64,000 nucleotides of DNA from NCBI RefSeq assembly GCF_001439635.1, contig NZ_LMBZ01000008.1:30662-94661 (forward strand), given 5' to 3'. The notes below the pieces were generated by a model. It was given only the letters and a program-made list of their open reading frames with translations. It was not told where the DNA came from and did no database searches. Positions 7,720 to 17,739 of the stretch are shown piece after piece. How positions within the stretch are numbered: position 1 is the stretch's first letter; the number at the start of each line of letters is the position of its first letter. The position numbers were made by a program, and so were the translations under genes. The stretch comes from Solibacillus cecembensis. Its GTDB lineage: Bacteria > Bacillota > Bacilli > Bacillales_A > Planococcaceae.

Positions 7720-9255
7720 ATGAAAACAACTAAATTTACAAAAAATAGTTTATTGTTGGTGCTATCTGGATGTTCAGTAGGCGTCGCAATAATTATTCAT
7801 ATTTTACACAGGCAATTTGATTTTTTGAGTTCCTACCTTGTATTAAATGGGATTGGTAACTTATCCGGTGGGTTGAGCATACTTTCTATTATTCTTTTGA
7901 TCATTCCAATTAGTTTATTTATCATCAGCTTCGTGTTATTTAGAATCAATAACATGCATCCTTGGATTCCATTACTACTAACCCTGACTCTCACTTTCTC
8001 AAGCATTGCGATGATTGCTGGTGGAAATGGATTAGTGGAGTATCATTTTTCAATCTTTATGGTTGTTGCAATCATTGCTAGTTTTGCAAAGATACGATTC
8101 ATTATAACGAGTCTTGTTATTTTTGCGGTTCACCATTTTACAGGCTTTCTTTTTTTCCCACAATTGTTATGTGGTACAGAGGATTATAGCCTTTCATTGC
8201 TCATGCTCCATGTTATTTACCTAATTTTCACATGTTTAGCGACAATGCTCATTATTTATATTAACAGGCTTACTGAAAATCGTTTAACTGCTGAAAAGGA
8301 TATGCAACAGGCACATATTGATCAACTTCTCGCTGAAATTGATCGAGCAAGTACTACGATGGTCAATCATGTCGATGAACTGGCAGTGGGGACCGCAGAC
8401 TCTGCAAAAGCAAGTCAAGAAATTGCAAACGTACTGCTCCAAAGTAGTGCTGCTGTTGAGGGGCAGTTAGCAAACTTAAAAGAAAGTGTCGATAAAAATA
8501 AGTTGATTGTAAGTCAGGTGGCACATATTCATAACAGTACAGAAATTGTTACGGGTAAAGCGAGAAATAGCCTGATTGAAGCTGTTGCTGGTAAAGAAAC
8601 GGTACAAGAGGTAGCAGTTCAAATGAATATTATTACTGAAACAGTGAGTTTTATAAAAAACTTGGTAGAGGATTTAGAAACGAAATCTTCTGAAGTAGGT
8701 AAACTATTGCAAGTTATTACTACGATTTCAAATCAAACGAAACTATTAGCACTCAATGCATCGATCGAAGCGGCCCGTGCTGGTGAGCATGGAAAAGGCT
8801 TCTCCATCGTAGCAGAGGAAGTACGAAATTTAGCGATAGGGACTGAAAAATCCACTGCTGAAATTCAAGTGGTTATTAGTTCGATTCAAGCACAAATTAA
8901 AGAAGTAGCGAATGAAATGGGCAATGGCATGGAAGAAATCGATAAGGGAACTGAGAAAATAGTCGTGAGTGAACGGGCATTTGACTCAATTCACCAAATG
9001 ACAATAGAAGTTGAAAAGGAATTTGAGGATGTCTCAGAGGCAACTACTATTTTACTAGAGCAAGCAAGTTTAACGAATACATTGATTGAAGAAATTACAG
9101 AATCCATCCATCAGTCATTAGGAAATTTAGAAGGTATTTCTGCGGCATCTGAACAGCAAAGTGCCACTACACACGAATTAAGCAATACTACTTTATCTTT
9201 GGAGAAGGTTGCTCGTAAGTTAGATCAATTAGTTGTAGAAGTTAACGAAATGTAA
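7720..9255 (+). CDS. Methyl-accepting chemotaxis protein with polytopic membrane sensor
   Basis: 511 residues. The first ~185 residues carry about six hydrophobic segments rather than the usual two helices around an extracellular domain, so the signal may be sensed in or at the membrane. The rest is the MCP cytoplasmic coiled coil, with the conserved tip [20 protein letters not shown] and [12 protein letters not shown] that contact CheA and CheW. No chemotaxis genes adjoin it. A T-poor, AT-rich leader of about 260 bases precedes it and contains the shared 20-base motif. AAGGAG lies upstream of the ATG. Confidence 0.9.
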   Translation: MKTTKFTKNSLLLVLSGCSVGVAIIIHILHRQFDFLSSYLVLNGIGNLSGGLSILSIILLIIPISLFIISFVLFRINNMHPWIPLLLTLTLTFSSIAMIAGGNGLVEYHFSIFMVVAIIASFAKIRFIITSLVIFAVHHFTGFLFFPQLLCGTEDYSLSLLMLHVIYLIFTCLATMLIIYINRLTENRLTAEKDMQQAHIDQLLAEIDRASTTMVNHVDELAVGTADSAKASQEIANVLLQSSAAVEGQLANLKESVDKNKLIVSQVAHIHNSTEIVTGKARNSLIEAVAGKETVQEVAVQMNIITETVSFIKNLVEDLETKSSEVGKLLQVITTISNQTKLLALNASIEAARAGEHGKGFSIVAEEVRNLAIGTEKSTAEIQVVISSIQAQIKEVANEMGNGMEEIDKGTEKIVVSERAFDSIHQMTIEVEKEFEDVSEATTILLEQASLTNTLIEEITESIHQSLGNLEGISAASEQQSATTHELSNTTLSLEKVARKLDQLVVEVNEM

Positions 9256-9297
9256 CTTTCCTATAAGTCCCTTTTGGAGTGAATTTACATGAAATTG

Positions 9298-9342
9298 AAA
9301 AGGCAGAAACGTTGTTAATTCAATGTTTCTGCCTTTCATCTT
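9298..9342. terminator. Terminator between convergent chemoreceptor and response-regulator genes
   Basis: AAAGGCAGAAAC...GTTTCTGCCTTT forms a stem with A-rich and T-rich flanks, so it could serve both converging transcripts. Confidence 0.75.
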
Positions 9343-9361
9343 TTACTCATTCTAACTCTAA

Positions 9362-10306
9362 TTAATACAATCGCATATACGTTTGTTCTAACATCGTTGC
9401 TACTTGTGTATCCTGCTCCGTATAGTAGGTTATCAGCTTACGAAGCAATTCTTTATGCTTCATATTTAATTCTTCTCTTAACATGATAGACCAGCTATAG
9501 TCTTTGTCGGAAAATAAAGATCCTGAAAGGCTATATTGATTCGTTATATTTAATAAAGGCTCTATTAACTCCGTATTCGCATCAAGCTGTTGAAATGAAT
9601 AGAAATCGCTAAAAATAGGTTGTTCAAATAGAAGTGTGTAGCCATCATGGATCATATTAATCCTTATAGGGAAGTTATACTCTTTTAAGGTTTTCTTTAA
9701 TAAATATACCGTATTATGTACACTATGAAGTGCTTTTTCACCATCTTTTTCTGGCCATAGCATGTCAGCAATTCGCCATTTATTAATACTCTGTTGTTGA
9801 TGTGTCAAAAGGTAGGCAAATAACTCTTCTGTTTTACGAGTCGGCCATTTGAGGAGCGTATTTTCGTAATTAATGACTTTGAACGTTCCGAAACATTGAA
9901 TTAGTGGGAAATTAGGTTTTGTTTCGCCAACTTGCATTAGTCGGTTGACTTCTTTGATTTTCATTAATTTATTGGTAATGGCAGTAATGTCCTCTAGTGT
10001 TACAGGCTTTAGCAAGTAATCCGTTGCTTGTATTCGAAAGGCTTCGAGGGCATAGTGTTCGTAGGCTGTTGTAAAAACAATTTGATTCTCTGCTGTCTTT
10101 AACCTCTTTGCCAACTCAATGCCATTCATCATTGGCATTTCAATATCAATAAATAAGACGTCTGCATTTAATAAGGGGGCTTCTTTAAGCGCTTCTAACG
10201 GATTTGAAAAAGTCCCGACAAGTTTATAGTGTTTATTTTCATTCATGAAATAATTCATCATATTTAAAATGTGAATTTCGTCTTCAATAATAATTGTTCG
10301 AAGCAT
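9362..10306 (-). CDS. Response regulator: CheY-like receiver plus SARP/winged-helix-type output
   Basis: 314 residues. The receiver domain (about 1-120) shows the acidic pair EDE, the phosphoacceptor Asp54 in LFIDIEMPMMNG, and the conserved Lys in DYLLKPV. The remaining part contains a winged-helix-like segment (FGTFKVINYENTLLKWPTRKTEELFAYLL) and DMLWPEKDGEKALHSVHNTVYLLKK, as in bacterial transcriptional activator (SARP/BTAD) proteins. It is transcribed with the histidine kinase 12 bases upstream. Targets may include the flanking chemoreceptors, whose promoters share a motif. Confidence 0.88.
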   Translation of the reverse strand: MLRTIIIEDEIHILNMMNYFMNENKHYKLVGTFSNPLEALKEAPLLNADVLFIDIEMPMMNGIELAKRLKTAENQIVFTTAYEHYALEAFRIQATDYLLKPVTLEDITAITNKLMKIKEVNRLMQVGETKPNFPLIQCFGTFKVINYENTLLKWPTRKTEELFAYLLTHQQQSINKWRIADMLWPEKDGEKALHSVHNTVYLLKKTLKEYNFPIRINMIHDGYTLLFEQPIFSDFYSFQQLDANTELIEPLLNITNQYSLSGSLFSDKDYSWSIMLREELNMKHKELLRKLITYYTEQDTQVATMLEQTYMRLY

Positions 10307-10318
10307 GTGATTTCCCCT

Positions 10319-12181
10319 TTATAAATTAGACTGAATAGGCAGTTGGATAATGACGGTTGTGCCTTTCCCCTCAATTGAGCTGAATTCCAATGATGCTTCT
10401 GGAATCATTTTCAAACGGTTGTGTACATTTTGAATGCCAATTCCTTTTCGCTGTTGATCACTTAATAGTTCTGACAGCAGCTGCGCAGACATACCGATCC
10501 CATCATCCTCAATAATGACTTCAAGATGATCATGAATAGCTTTTGCAGAGAGAAATAAATTACCTTGGGAAAGTTTGTTAAATAGCCCATGGCGAATAGC
10601 ATTTTCGACAAAAGGTTGAATGGATAAGGATGGGATATTTACATGTTGAATATTTTCGTCAATCGCAAAATGGACATGGATCCGATCATTAAAGCGGGTT
10701 TTCTCAATTTCTACATAGGCTTTGATTAATTCAAGTTCTTTCTGGAAAGTAATGGTGGCCTCTTGCTGATTATTTTCAAAAATTAACCGTAAGTACGTGC
10801 TCAGTTTTCCCAAAAGATAAGCTGCTTTTCGATTATCTGTATAACATAACGAAATAATATTACTAATAGCGTTATTTATGAAATGAGGTTTGATTTGTAA
10901 GTTTAAATAGGAAATTTTAGTTAGCATACCTTCAGATCTCGATTGCTCTAATAACTCCATAACATTCGTTGTTCTCCTAGCCATAAAAATAAATATAATG
11001 AGAATAAAGGGCATCATCCATATTTCATGGAATAGTTGCACGGGTTTTATTAACGTAAAAGTGTTCATCGCAACATAAAGAGTGAGACAGATAAATGCAA
11101 AATAAATGAGTATACTTTCGTCTTTCTCAGTTTGTATACCTTGTTTTTTTAAAATAAATACGGTCATTCGGATAAGGATATAGCATAACAGCACCCAAAC
11201 GTAGACCCACATCAAGGCTTGGAATTTTGTATAGATCGAAAACGGAAGCGTAATATTCAACAGTAAAAAAAGAACAATCGGTAAGTTGATAATCCGAAAT
11301 GCTTTACGGGATACAGGATTATAATCAAGTGTGTTTATAAACAAAAGAAACGGTATGACCGTTAAAAAGCCGAAAAAGTCTCTTATTTTGAATCCCATTA
11401 CGAAAGGGATTTCCGGGAAAATTTGTAGCATGACTCTTTCGCCATTAACGGCAAGAGTAATTGCCAAAATGAAAAAATAAGCACCACTATACAAAAAGAA
11501 ACGATTCTTTTTTCGGAAAGCGAAAACGATGAGGTGGTACAAACTAAAAAGGCTAAGAATCATAATTAAACCTAAGCTCGAGCCAAATTGGATACTTTGA
11601 TAGGACATCATTGTTTGTTGTGTACCAAAATAGATGGGTTTAATAATGCCTCGATCGACGAAATCTCGATTTTCCACTTGAACAATTAAATTAATCGTCG
11701 CGTGATCAGTATGGAAAAACGAGATGTAGGGCGTATTATTTGCTACATACCGATTCGAAAAGGGTTCCTGTCCACTTCCGCCTATAAATTCGTTATCCAT
11801 AAATAGAGCGTGAGACATTCGTATATTATTAATTTTTAAGCCATAAATTGATTGTGCTTCAGGTAGCTGAATTTGAAGATGATAAGTTCCTTTCCCCTTG
11901 CCATTCAGCGTAGAGGGAACTATCATAAGTTCAGCTTCCAGCGTTTGTATTTCGTCTAATAAAAGTAGCTCACCCTCATAATAATTCCATTCTCCGTTTA
12001 AAGGTAATGGTCCACCTTTGTCAAAATCCCAAGTAGTGAGATCCATTATTCCGGCTTGCGCTTTTGGGAGTGCATTCAATGACTGTCGTTTTTCTATCTG
12101 AATAAAGACACATAGTAAAACTAAGCTTATTAATAGGAAAAAAAGGGTGATACGAGGAAACCTTATATTTTTTTTGTGCAC
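10319..12181 (-). CDS. Sensor histidine kinase with 7TMR-DISM sensor and LytS-like kinase core
   Basis: 620 residues from GTG (GGAG six bases upstream). Order: N-terminal membrane anchor; an extracellular beta-sandwich region (about 45-190, GEWNYYEGELL, GTYHLQIQLP) like 7TMR-DISM extracellular domains; about seven membrane helices (200-400); a His-kinase segment with LQIKPHFINNAISNII, in which the His near residue 430 should be phosphorylated; and an HATPase domain (FVENAIRHGL, EDDGIGM, GIGIQNVHNRL). DISM sensors often bind carbohydrate or other small ligands; the ligand here is unknown. It pairs with the response regulator encoded next. Confidence 0.9.
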   Translation of the reverse strand: MHKKNIRFPRITLFFLLISLVLLCVFIQIEKRQSLNALPKAQAGIMDLTTWDFDKGGPLPLNGEWNYYEGELLLLDEIQTLEAELMIVPSTLNGKGKGTYHLQIQLPEAQSIYGLKINNIRMSHALFMDNEFIGGSGQEPFSNRYVANNTPYISFFHTDHATINLIVQVENRDFVDRGIIKPIYFGTQQTMMSYQSIQFGSSLGLIMILSLFSLYHLIVFAFRKKNRFFLYSGAYFFILAITLAVNGERVMLQIFPEIPFVMGFKIRDFFGFLTVIPFLLFINTLDYNPVSRKAFRIINLPIVLFLLLNITLPFSIYTKFQALMWVYVWVLLCYILIRMTVFILKKQGIQTEKDESILIYFAFICLTLYVAMNTFTLIKPVQLFHEIWMMPFILIIFIFMARRTTNVMELLEQSRSEGMLTKISYLNLQIKPHFINNAISNIISLCYTDNRKAAYLLGKLSTYLRLIFENNQQEATITFQKELELIKAYVEIEKTRFNDRIHVHFAIDENIQHVNIPSLSIQPFVENAIRHGLFNKLSQGNLFLSAKAIHDHLEVIIEDDGIGMSAQLLSELLSDQQRKGIGIQNVHNRLKMIPEASLEFSSIEGKGTTVIIQLPIQSNL

Positions 12182-12198
12182 GGGTTTCTCCTAATTCT

Positions 12199-12218
12199 TT
12201 TTTTGAGAAATTTGTGAG
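12199..12218 (+). promoter_or_regulatory. Second copy of the shared 20-base motif
   Basis: TTTTTTGAGAAATTTGTGAG differs at one base from 7540-7559. It lies 18 bases upstream of the kinase start (minus strand) and 134 bases upstream of the HemAT-type receptor (plus strand), in the same orientation relative to the receptor as the first copy. Confidence 0.5.
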
Positions 12219-12352
12219 ATGAAATTAATATAATTTACTTTACTTAGTACCTATGTTAATAGATTGCTATACAAAATGAAATAAGTAATGGGATTATTGC
12301 TTGTTTTGACTATATAAATGCGGCGAAAAAGAGAACATAAGGAGATAGGAGA

Positions 12353-14107
12353 ATGAACATGTTTACAAAAAAAAAACCAACTAATTTTAATTATTTTTCC
12401 GAAGCTAATACTTCGGACATCCAAGTAAATGAACGTTTCCAAGAAAAATTAAATTTTCTAGCGCTAACTAAACTTAGAAGGGAATCTGTTCATTTTTTAC
12501 TGAAAATTTATGAAGATAATCGAAAAGATATATTGGATAATTTCTATGAACGTTTATTAGCAATTCCAGATTTTAATCGTGTTATAAATACACATACACA
12601 TGTGGATCGGTTGAAAGGTTTGTTTGATAAGCATTTTATTAGTCTTTTCGAAGATGAATTAGACTTAGACTATGTATTTAAACGACGGAAAATTGCCTAC
12701 ACACATGCACGCATTGGGGTATTACCAAACTGGATGATTTCGGCCTATACATTATTCAACCAATTAATGATTCCGTTGATTGTTAAGGAATCGGGACGTA
12801 ATCAAGCTCAAATGCTAGATGTACTGTTAGCCTACGATAGTTTAGTAACAATAGATCAACAAATTATTGTAGAAACTTATATTGAAATTCAGGGAAGTTC
12901 TGTGGTGAATGGTTTAGGTGAAATTATTACATATAATACGCAGCTGGATTCTATGAAAGAGCTCATACAGTTTCAAAATATACAGCAGGAAGAAATTATT
13001 GCGGTAGATCAGTCCATGCAAGATTTAGATGCAACGATTGAAGAGGTAGCCTCTTCTGTTGGGGATATTTCGAATCATACGAAAAAGGTGTTAACAGAGC
13101 TTGATCGGGATTTATTATCTCTACAGCAAGTTACGTCCATTTTACAAACGACAGACGACGGTCAACATATGATGAAAGAGGATATTGAGCAGTTAGTTGA
13201 CCGTGTGAACAATGTAGAAAAGCTAATGGAATTGATTAAAGGGATTGCTGACCAGACAAACTTACTGGCATTAAATGCATCAATTGAAGCTGCGCGCGCG
13301 GGGGAAGCAGGCAAAGGATTCGCTGTAGTCGCAGAAGAAGTTCGAAAGCTTGCAGACAGTACAAAATCTTCTGTACAGTCGATTAATGTGGATATTCAAG
13401 AATTGCTAAAAATTACAAAACGCATTAATACGTTAACGAATACTTTCTCGGGCGATTTGCATAAAGGGGTAGTAGATACACTCCATATTTCTGAGACGCT
13501 TAAAATGTTAAATATAAATCTTCAGCAACAAGGTGCACGCTTTGAGGAAATCGCTACGGCAACAAGGATGCAGGCTGTTTCCGCATCAGCTATTACAGAA
13601 CGGAATCGGAATATTAACGAAAGCATGCAGCAAAGTAAAGCGATTGTATTTGATACAGGTACCGCAATTTATAAGCTGAGTAAAATGATTGATGATTATC
13701 GTTCAGCAACGATATCTAAAAACTTCATCATTAGCCAAGAAGATACGATTGAATTAGCAATAAATGATCACTTGTTATGGCGTTGGAAAATTTACAATTT
13801 GTTACTTGGCTTTGAAGAAATCTCTGTACAAGACGTCGAATCAGCCGAAAAATCCCGTCTCGGTGAATGGTACTACGGCACAGGCAAATTATTATTAAAT
13901 AATGAACGTGCATACGTGGAACTAGAGCGACCGTTTAATCATGTACATGAGCTTGCCAAAAAAGCGGTGCAACAACATCATCTTGGTAATAAGGTAGAAG
14001 CAGAGCGGTATTTAACAGAAATAACAACTGTGTCGCATGATGTTATTTCGAAATTAAGAGAGTTGCAACAAATATTAATAGCTGAGAAAAATCAATATGG
14101 TCGTTAA
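12353..14107 (+). CDS. hemAT: HemAT-type globin-coupled chemoreceptor with C-terminal degenerate CZB domain
   Basis: 584 residues, no membrane segment. Residues about 1-190 are a protoglobin sensor; the expected haem-proximal His is His118 in [15 protein letters not shown]. Residues about 200-450 are the MCP signalling coiled coil with [20 protein letters not shown]. After about residue 470 comes a helical region ([34 protein letters not shown]) that looks like a chemoreceptor zinc-binding domain. The usual Cys (before xLGxW) is Ser and one of the paired His appears to be Phe. HemAT proteins are soluble oxygen sensors for aerotaxis. Strong GGAGATAGGAG precedes the ATG. Confidence 0.88.
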   Translation: MNMFTKKKPTNFNYFSEANTSDIQVNERFQEKLNFLALTKLRRESVHFLLKIYEDNRKDILDNFYERLLAIPDFNRVINTHTHVDRLKGLFDKHFISLFEDELDLDYVFKRRKIAYTHARIGVLPNWMISAYTLFNQLMIPLIVKESGRNQAQMLDVLLAYDSLVTIDQQIIVETYIEIQGSSVVNGLGEIITYNTQLDSMKELIQFQNIQQEEIIAVDQSMQDLDATIEEVASSVGDISNHTKKVLTELDRDLLSLQQVTSILQTTDDGQHMMKEDIEQLVDRVNNVEKLMELIKGIADQTNLLALNASIEAARAGEAGKGFAVVAEEVRKLADSTKSSVQSINVDIQELLKITKRINTLTNTFSGDLHKGVVDTLHISETLKMLNINLQQQGARFEEIATATRMQAVSASAITERNRNINESMQQSKAIVFDTGTAIYKLSKMIDDYRSATISKNFIISQEDTIELAINDHLLWRWKIYNLLLGFEEISVQDVESAEKSRLGEWYYGTGKLLLNNERAYVELERPFNHVHELAKKAVQQHHLGNKVEAERYLTEITTVSHDVISKLRELQQILIAEKNQYGR

Positions 14108-14162
14108 TTCTTAATTGTTGCTTGTATTTATCGTGACTTTGACGTGGAAAGAATACGTAATT

Positions 14163-14206
14163 AAAAACTGTGAGACCTTATTATAAGGTCTTGCAGTTTT
14201 TTTGAA
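14163..14206 (+). terminator. Terminator after the HemAT-type gene
   Basis: AAAAACTG, GAGACCTT / AAGGTCTT and CAGTTTTT form a long imperfect stem with a T run. Confidence 0.85.
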
Positions 14207-14249
14207 TGGAAAAGGACTCTTTAGTTCAATCTATATAGAATCAAAATTA

Positions 14250-14286
14250 TTCACGTAAGCGTTAGTGTGGTAAAAGCTTGCGTGAA
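14250..14286. repeat. Inverted repeat upstream of the nucleoside transporter
   Basis: TTCACGTAAGC and GCTTGCGTGAA pair at 10 of 11 positions around a 15-base spacer. It lies about 200 bases before the transporter start and has no T run, so it could be an operator or an RNA leader structure. It did not match the purine riboswitch core that I know. Confidence 0.4.
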
Positions 14287-14483
14287 CATAGTACCTTCTA
14301 TTGGCGAAAAATAGAATGAACTCGCCTTTTGTAATCTTTCTTGATAAATCGGAATCATTCGTCATTTTACAATGCACTTGCTTTTTGTTAAAATTGCGTT
14401 TCAAAGTATGTCGAAAGCTGTCGAAAAATGAATTTTCAAATAACGAGCGTTTTCTTCTCAAAAATATTAAGAAGGTGTCTATT

Positions 14484-15695
14484 ATGAACGTGCTATGGGG
14501 AATTGGCGGTATATTTACTGTCTTAATTATTGCATTTCTTTTATCAAGTGCTAAAAAGTCGATTAAGTGGCGAACGATTTTAGCAGGGTTAGCGATTCAA
14601 ACTTTATTTGCTTTTATTGTTTTAAAATGGGAGGCTGGCCGCGAAGCACTGGAGAAACTATCCAACGGTGTGCAAAATTTAATATCATATGCGAATGAAG
14701 GAATTTCCTTCGTATTTGGACCAGCAGCAGATACAGTAAACTTCGGATTTGTTTTTGCATTTCAAGTATTAACTGTAATCATTTTCTTCTCTGCTTTAAT
14801 TTCGATTTTATATTATTTAGGCATAATGCAGTTTTTTATACGCATTATCGGTGGTGTACTTTCGAAAATCCTTGGGACAAGCAAGGTCGAGTCAATTTCA
14901 GCAGCTGCGAACATTTTTGTTGGGCAGACAGAAGCACCGCTTGTTATTCGACCGTTTATCGGTAAAATGACGAAATCGGAGTTATTTGCTGTTATGACAG
15001 GAGGACTTGCATCCGTATCTGGTTCCGTTTTAGTTGGGTATGCATTGTTAGGGGTACCACTAGAATATCTACTTGCGGCAAGCTTCATGGCTGCCCCTGC
15101 TGGATTAATTTTAGCTAAAATGATGATTCCAGAAACGGAAACTGTTGATGAAGGATACTTTGCATTAGAAAAAGATGATACTGCTGTAAATGTGATTGAT
15201 GCAGCGGCTCGTGGAGCAAGTGATGGGATGAAGCTCGCGGTGAATGTTGGAGCTATGTTATTAGCGTTTATCGGTATTATCGCGTTGCTTAACGGTCTAC
15301 TTGGTGGGTTAGGAAGTCTACTTGGTTTTGAAGGTCTAACACTTCAGGGGATTTTAGGTATCCTATTTTCACCTTTAGCTTTTGCTATAGGTGTTCCGTG
15401 GGAAGAGGCGGTTAAAGCGGGTTCGTACATTGGACAAAAGCTAGTATTGAATGAGTTTGTTGCGTACTCATCATTTGCGCCAGCGATTGCAGACCTCTCT
15501 GAGAAAACAGTTATCGTAGTGAGTTTTGCATTATGTGGGTTTGCAAATTTAGGTTCAATGGCTATTTTGCTAGGTGGCTTAGGATCATTAGCACCAAGTC
15601 GTCGTCCAGATATCGCGCGTTTAGGAATTAGAGCTGTTGCTGCGGGGATGTTAGCATCTTTATTAAGTGCGGCAATAGCGGGAATGTTTATCTAA
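14484..15695 (+). CDS. nupC: NupC-family concentrative nucleoside transporter (CNT)
   Basis: 403 residues starting at ATG 14484. The frame is open further upstream, but GAAGGTGT at 14471-14478 supports this start, and the upstream translation is not membrane-like. CNT hallmarks include the sequence [19 protein letters not shown], then [17 protein letters not shown], and [22 protein letters not shown], which line the nucleoside and cation sites. It imports nucleosides with a cation across the cytoplasmic membrane. Single-gene unit closed by a strong terminator. Confidence 0.92.
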   Translation: MNVLWGIGGIFTVLIIAFLLSSAKKSIKWRTILAGLAIQTLFAFIVLKWEAGREALEKLSNGVQNLISYANEGISFVFGPAADTVNFGFVFAFQVLTVIIFFSALISILYYLGIMQFFIRIIGGVLSKILGTSKVESISAAANIFVGQTEAPLVIRPFIGKMTKSELFAVMTGGLASVSGSVLVGYALLGVPLEYLLAASFMAAPAGLILAKMMIPETETVDEGYFALEKDDTAVNVIDAAARGASDGMKLAVNVGAMLLAFIGIIALLNGLLGGLGSLLGFEGLTLQGILGILFSPLAFAIGVPWEEAVKAGSYIGQKLVLNEFVAYSSFAPAIADLSEKTVIVVSFALCGFANLGSMAILLGGLGSLAPSRRPDIARLGIRAVAAGMLASLLSAAIAGMFI

Positions 15696-15721
15696 AAAAG
15701 CGAATAAAATAATTTAGTTTT

Positions 15722-15757
15722 AGCACCTACTGTACATGTATAGTAGGTGCTTTTTTA
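15722..15757 (+). terminator. Terminator after nupC
   Basis: AGCACCTACT...AGTAGGTGCT with a short palindromic loop region, followed by TTTTTT. Confidence 0.9.
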
Positions 15758-15841
15758 GACTTAAAAAATAACTTAATTATCCCAATCCATTAAAATTAGC
15801 TGATTATTCAAATTAGATACGTACATGGCACCGGTAATAAC

Positions 15842-16597
15842 TTATTCTTTCTTTTTTACCTTAATAATAAATGTAGTTGGAAAATGATTCGCTTTATGTA
15901 ATGAATAATAACGCTCTGAATATGGAATATCCGTATTTTTCATATCCTTAGGAATGTCCGATTCAATTAAAGAAACTAGTTCGAAATTCGCTTTGAGGAG
16001 TTCATTCACAAACGTCGCCATTTTATATTTAGGAACCATCATTGGCGCGTCTTCCCCTTTAAATGTGGGCATATCAATAGAGCCCTCTTGCTGATAGGAA
16101 CCATTTAAATAAAACTGATGATCCTGACACTTTATTTGTGCGTAAAAGGGATGCTCCCAACTAAATACAAACTCCCCACCAGGTTTCAAATATGAGTAAA
16201 TCAGCTGGAACGTTTTTGCTAAATCATTCGACCACCCAATTGCATAAATTGAATACACTAAATCGAAATACTCTTTCGGCAAACCGATTTCTTGTTCCAT
16301 CGGTGCCGTATATAATGTTGCATCAATATCCGCTAATGTTTCACGAGCAAATGCCATTTGTGCTATCGAAAAATCTACACCCCACAATTCAGCAGCTCCT
16401 TTGTTATGCATATAAAGCAATGAATGCCCACTACCAAAGCCGATTTCTAAAACATTTTTCCCGTCACATGCACCAATGAGGTTTAACTCCTCCTCAGATT
16501 GCGTGAAAGGCCCATAGCTCGGCAACGCGTCGATTCCATTAAAATACTTTGCCACGATGTTCCAACTTGATTGATTGCTTTCAATTATATCCTTCAA
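15842..16597 (-). CDS. Class I SAM-dependent methyltransferase
   Basis: About 251 residues. Motif I is NVLEIGFGSGHSL and the acidic residue of motif II is in ELWGVDFS; FDLVYSIYAIGW and LKPGGEFVFSWEHP follow as in small-molecule methyltransferases of the UbiE/Methyltransf_11 group. The acceptor is unknown. The GTG at 16606 lies within the GAGGTG ribosome binding site, so TTG at 16597, six bases after it, is the preferred start. It stands alone and converges on nupC. Confidence 0.85.
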   Translation of the reverse strand: MKDIIESNQSSWNIVAKYFNGIDALPSYGPFTQSEEELNLIGACDGKNVLEIGFGSGHSLLYMHNKGAAELWGVDFSIAQMAFARETLADIDATLYTAPMEQEIGLPKEYFDLVYSIYAIGWSNDLAKTFQLIYSYLKPGGEFVFSWEHPFYAQIKCQDHQFYLNGSYQQEGSIDMPTFKGEDAPMMVPKYKMATFVNELLKANFELVSLIESDIPKDMKNTDIPYSERYYSLHKANHFPTTFIIKVKKKE

Positions 16598-16907
16598 AAT
16601 AATCACCTCATTATTTTAATAGAACGTAATAACTCCATTTCAAGCGCATTCATAATTTAATAAGCATGAATTAGAGGAATTAGCCTGTTTGATATGGGAG
16701 GACCTTTACGTAAAATTTACATATTTTGTTTATTAATATCACTAGTATATTGGATGCATTTTAAGTAATAGGCAGACTTAATCCAATACTTGGGGAAACT
16801 ATATCAGGAATAAAAAAACCGCAATTAGATTAGTTGCGGTTAACTATACCGAGCATAATTAATTTTTTCAGTGAGTTCTTTTTTATTTTATCTGTTAAAT
16901 TTATTCT
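16598..16907. other. Intergenic region between methyltransferase and DeoR-type regulator
   Basis: About 310 bases. It contains the regulator's terminator (16817-16841) and, at 16705-16720, two TTTAC motifs 11 bases apart (TTTACGTAAAATTTAC) that resemble the three-copy array at 17740-17768. No gene is seen. Confidence 0.45.
16811..16841 (-). terminator. Terminator of the DeoR-type regulator gene
   Basis: Perfect 8-base arms AACCGCAA and TTGCGGTT. The run of seven A on the plus strand (16812-16818) is a T run for the minus-strand transcript. Confidence 0.8.
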
Positions 16908-17675
16908 TTAAACCGAACCTACACGTTGAACATTAATTCCCTCATGTTTATATTGTTTAAAAATAGCATCATTCAACCCAGCATCTGTAATAAAGTAATC
17001 AACATCGCTCAGTGAGCAAATTTTTATTGCTACATCCCGCTCGAATTTTGTATGGTCCGCTACAACGTATATTGTTTGTGCTATGCGGACGATATTTCTT
17101 CTTGTTAAAACCTCTTCAAAGCTAAAATCAGACAATCCATTTTTAAGTGAGATCCCGCTTGTACAAATAAATGCTTTTGAAATATTCAGTTGGTCATATT
17201 GAAGTAAAAAATCGTACGCCACAATGGACTTTTCAGAGTGGCGTACTTTTCCACCCATTAAAATGATTTCCACAGATGTATGTAATAGTTCGATAGCGAT
17301 TGGCAAAGAGTTTGTAATAACCGTTACATTTTTCATATTGCGAATGAATTTAGCAATTTGAAAAGTGCTTGAACCACTATCTAAAAAAATACAATCACCC
17401 TCATGAATAAGCTTGGCGCACTCCCTAGCAATGGCGATTTTCTCGTCTAATTGATGGATCATACGTTGTTCGATTAATGTTTCAGTTAACGATTGTGCAA
17501 CCTCTCGAATTCCCCCATAAAATTTCTCAATAAGCCCTTGTTGTACAAGTATTTGGATATCACGACGCAACGTTTCCATTGAAATTTGAAGCGCTTCTGT
17601 TAGTTCAGAATGCTTTACAACTTGCTGTGTTCGAACGATTTCCATAATTTTTTGTTGCCGTTCAACTGGATACAT
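16908..17675 (-). CDS. DeoR/GlpR-family transcriptional regulator, probably of phosphonate use
   Basis: 255 residues. The N-terminal helix-turn-helix (RQQKIMEIVRTQQVVKHSEL, then ISMETLRRDIQIL) and the DeoR C-terminal sensor domain (GDCIFLDSGSSTFQIAKFI, VVADHTKF) are both complete. AGGAG precedes ATG 17675 by eight bases; the GTG at 17684 overlaps that site, so it is less likely. Divergent from the 2-aminoethylphosphonate operon, with a shared 160-base control region holding three repeats. DeoR proteins usually sense a phosphorylated pathway intermediate; the effector here is unknown. Confidence 0.88.
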   Translation of the reverse strand: MYPVERQQKIMEIVRTQQVVKHSELTEALQISMETLRRDIQILVQQGLIEKFYGGIREVAQSLTETLIEQRMIHQLDEKIAIARECAKLIHEGDCIFLDSGSSTFQIAKFIRNMKNVTVITNSLPIAIELLHTSVEIILMGGKVRHSEKSIVAYDFLLQYDQLNISKAFICTSGISLKNGLSDFSFEEVLTRRNIVRIAQTIYVVADHTKFERDVAIKICSLSDVDYFITDAGLNDAIFKQYKHEGINVQRVGSV

Positions 17676-17739
17676 ATGAATCACTCCTTGTTCCTTACCA
17701 TATCAAAAGTGGTCAGGAGTTTGTCATGAGTTCATTAAA

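Noticed and set aside
14250..14480. Purine riboswitch before nupC
   Set aside because: The conserved three-way-junction core could not be found; only an inverted repeat is present.
14301..14483. Long upstream extension of the nupC frame
   Set aside because: The ribosome binding site at 14471 and the family N-terminus both place the start at 14484.
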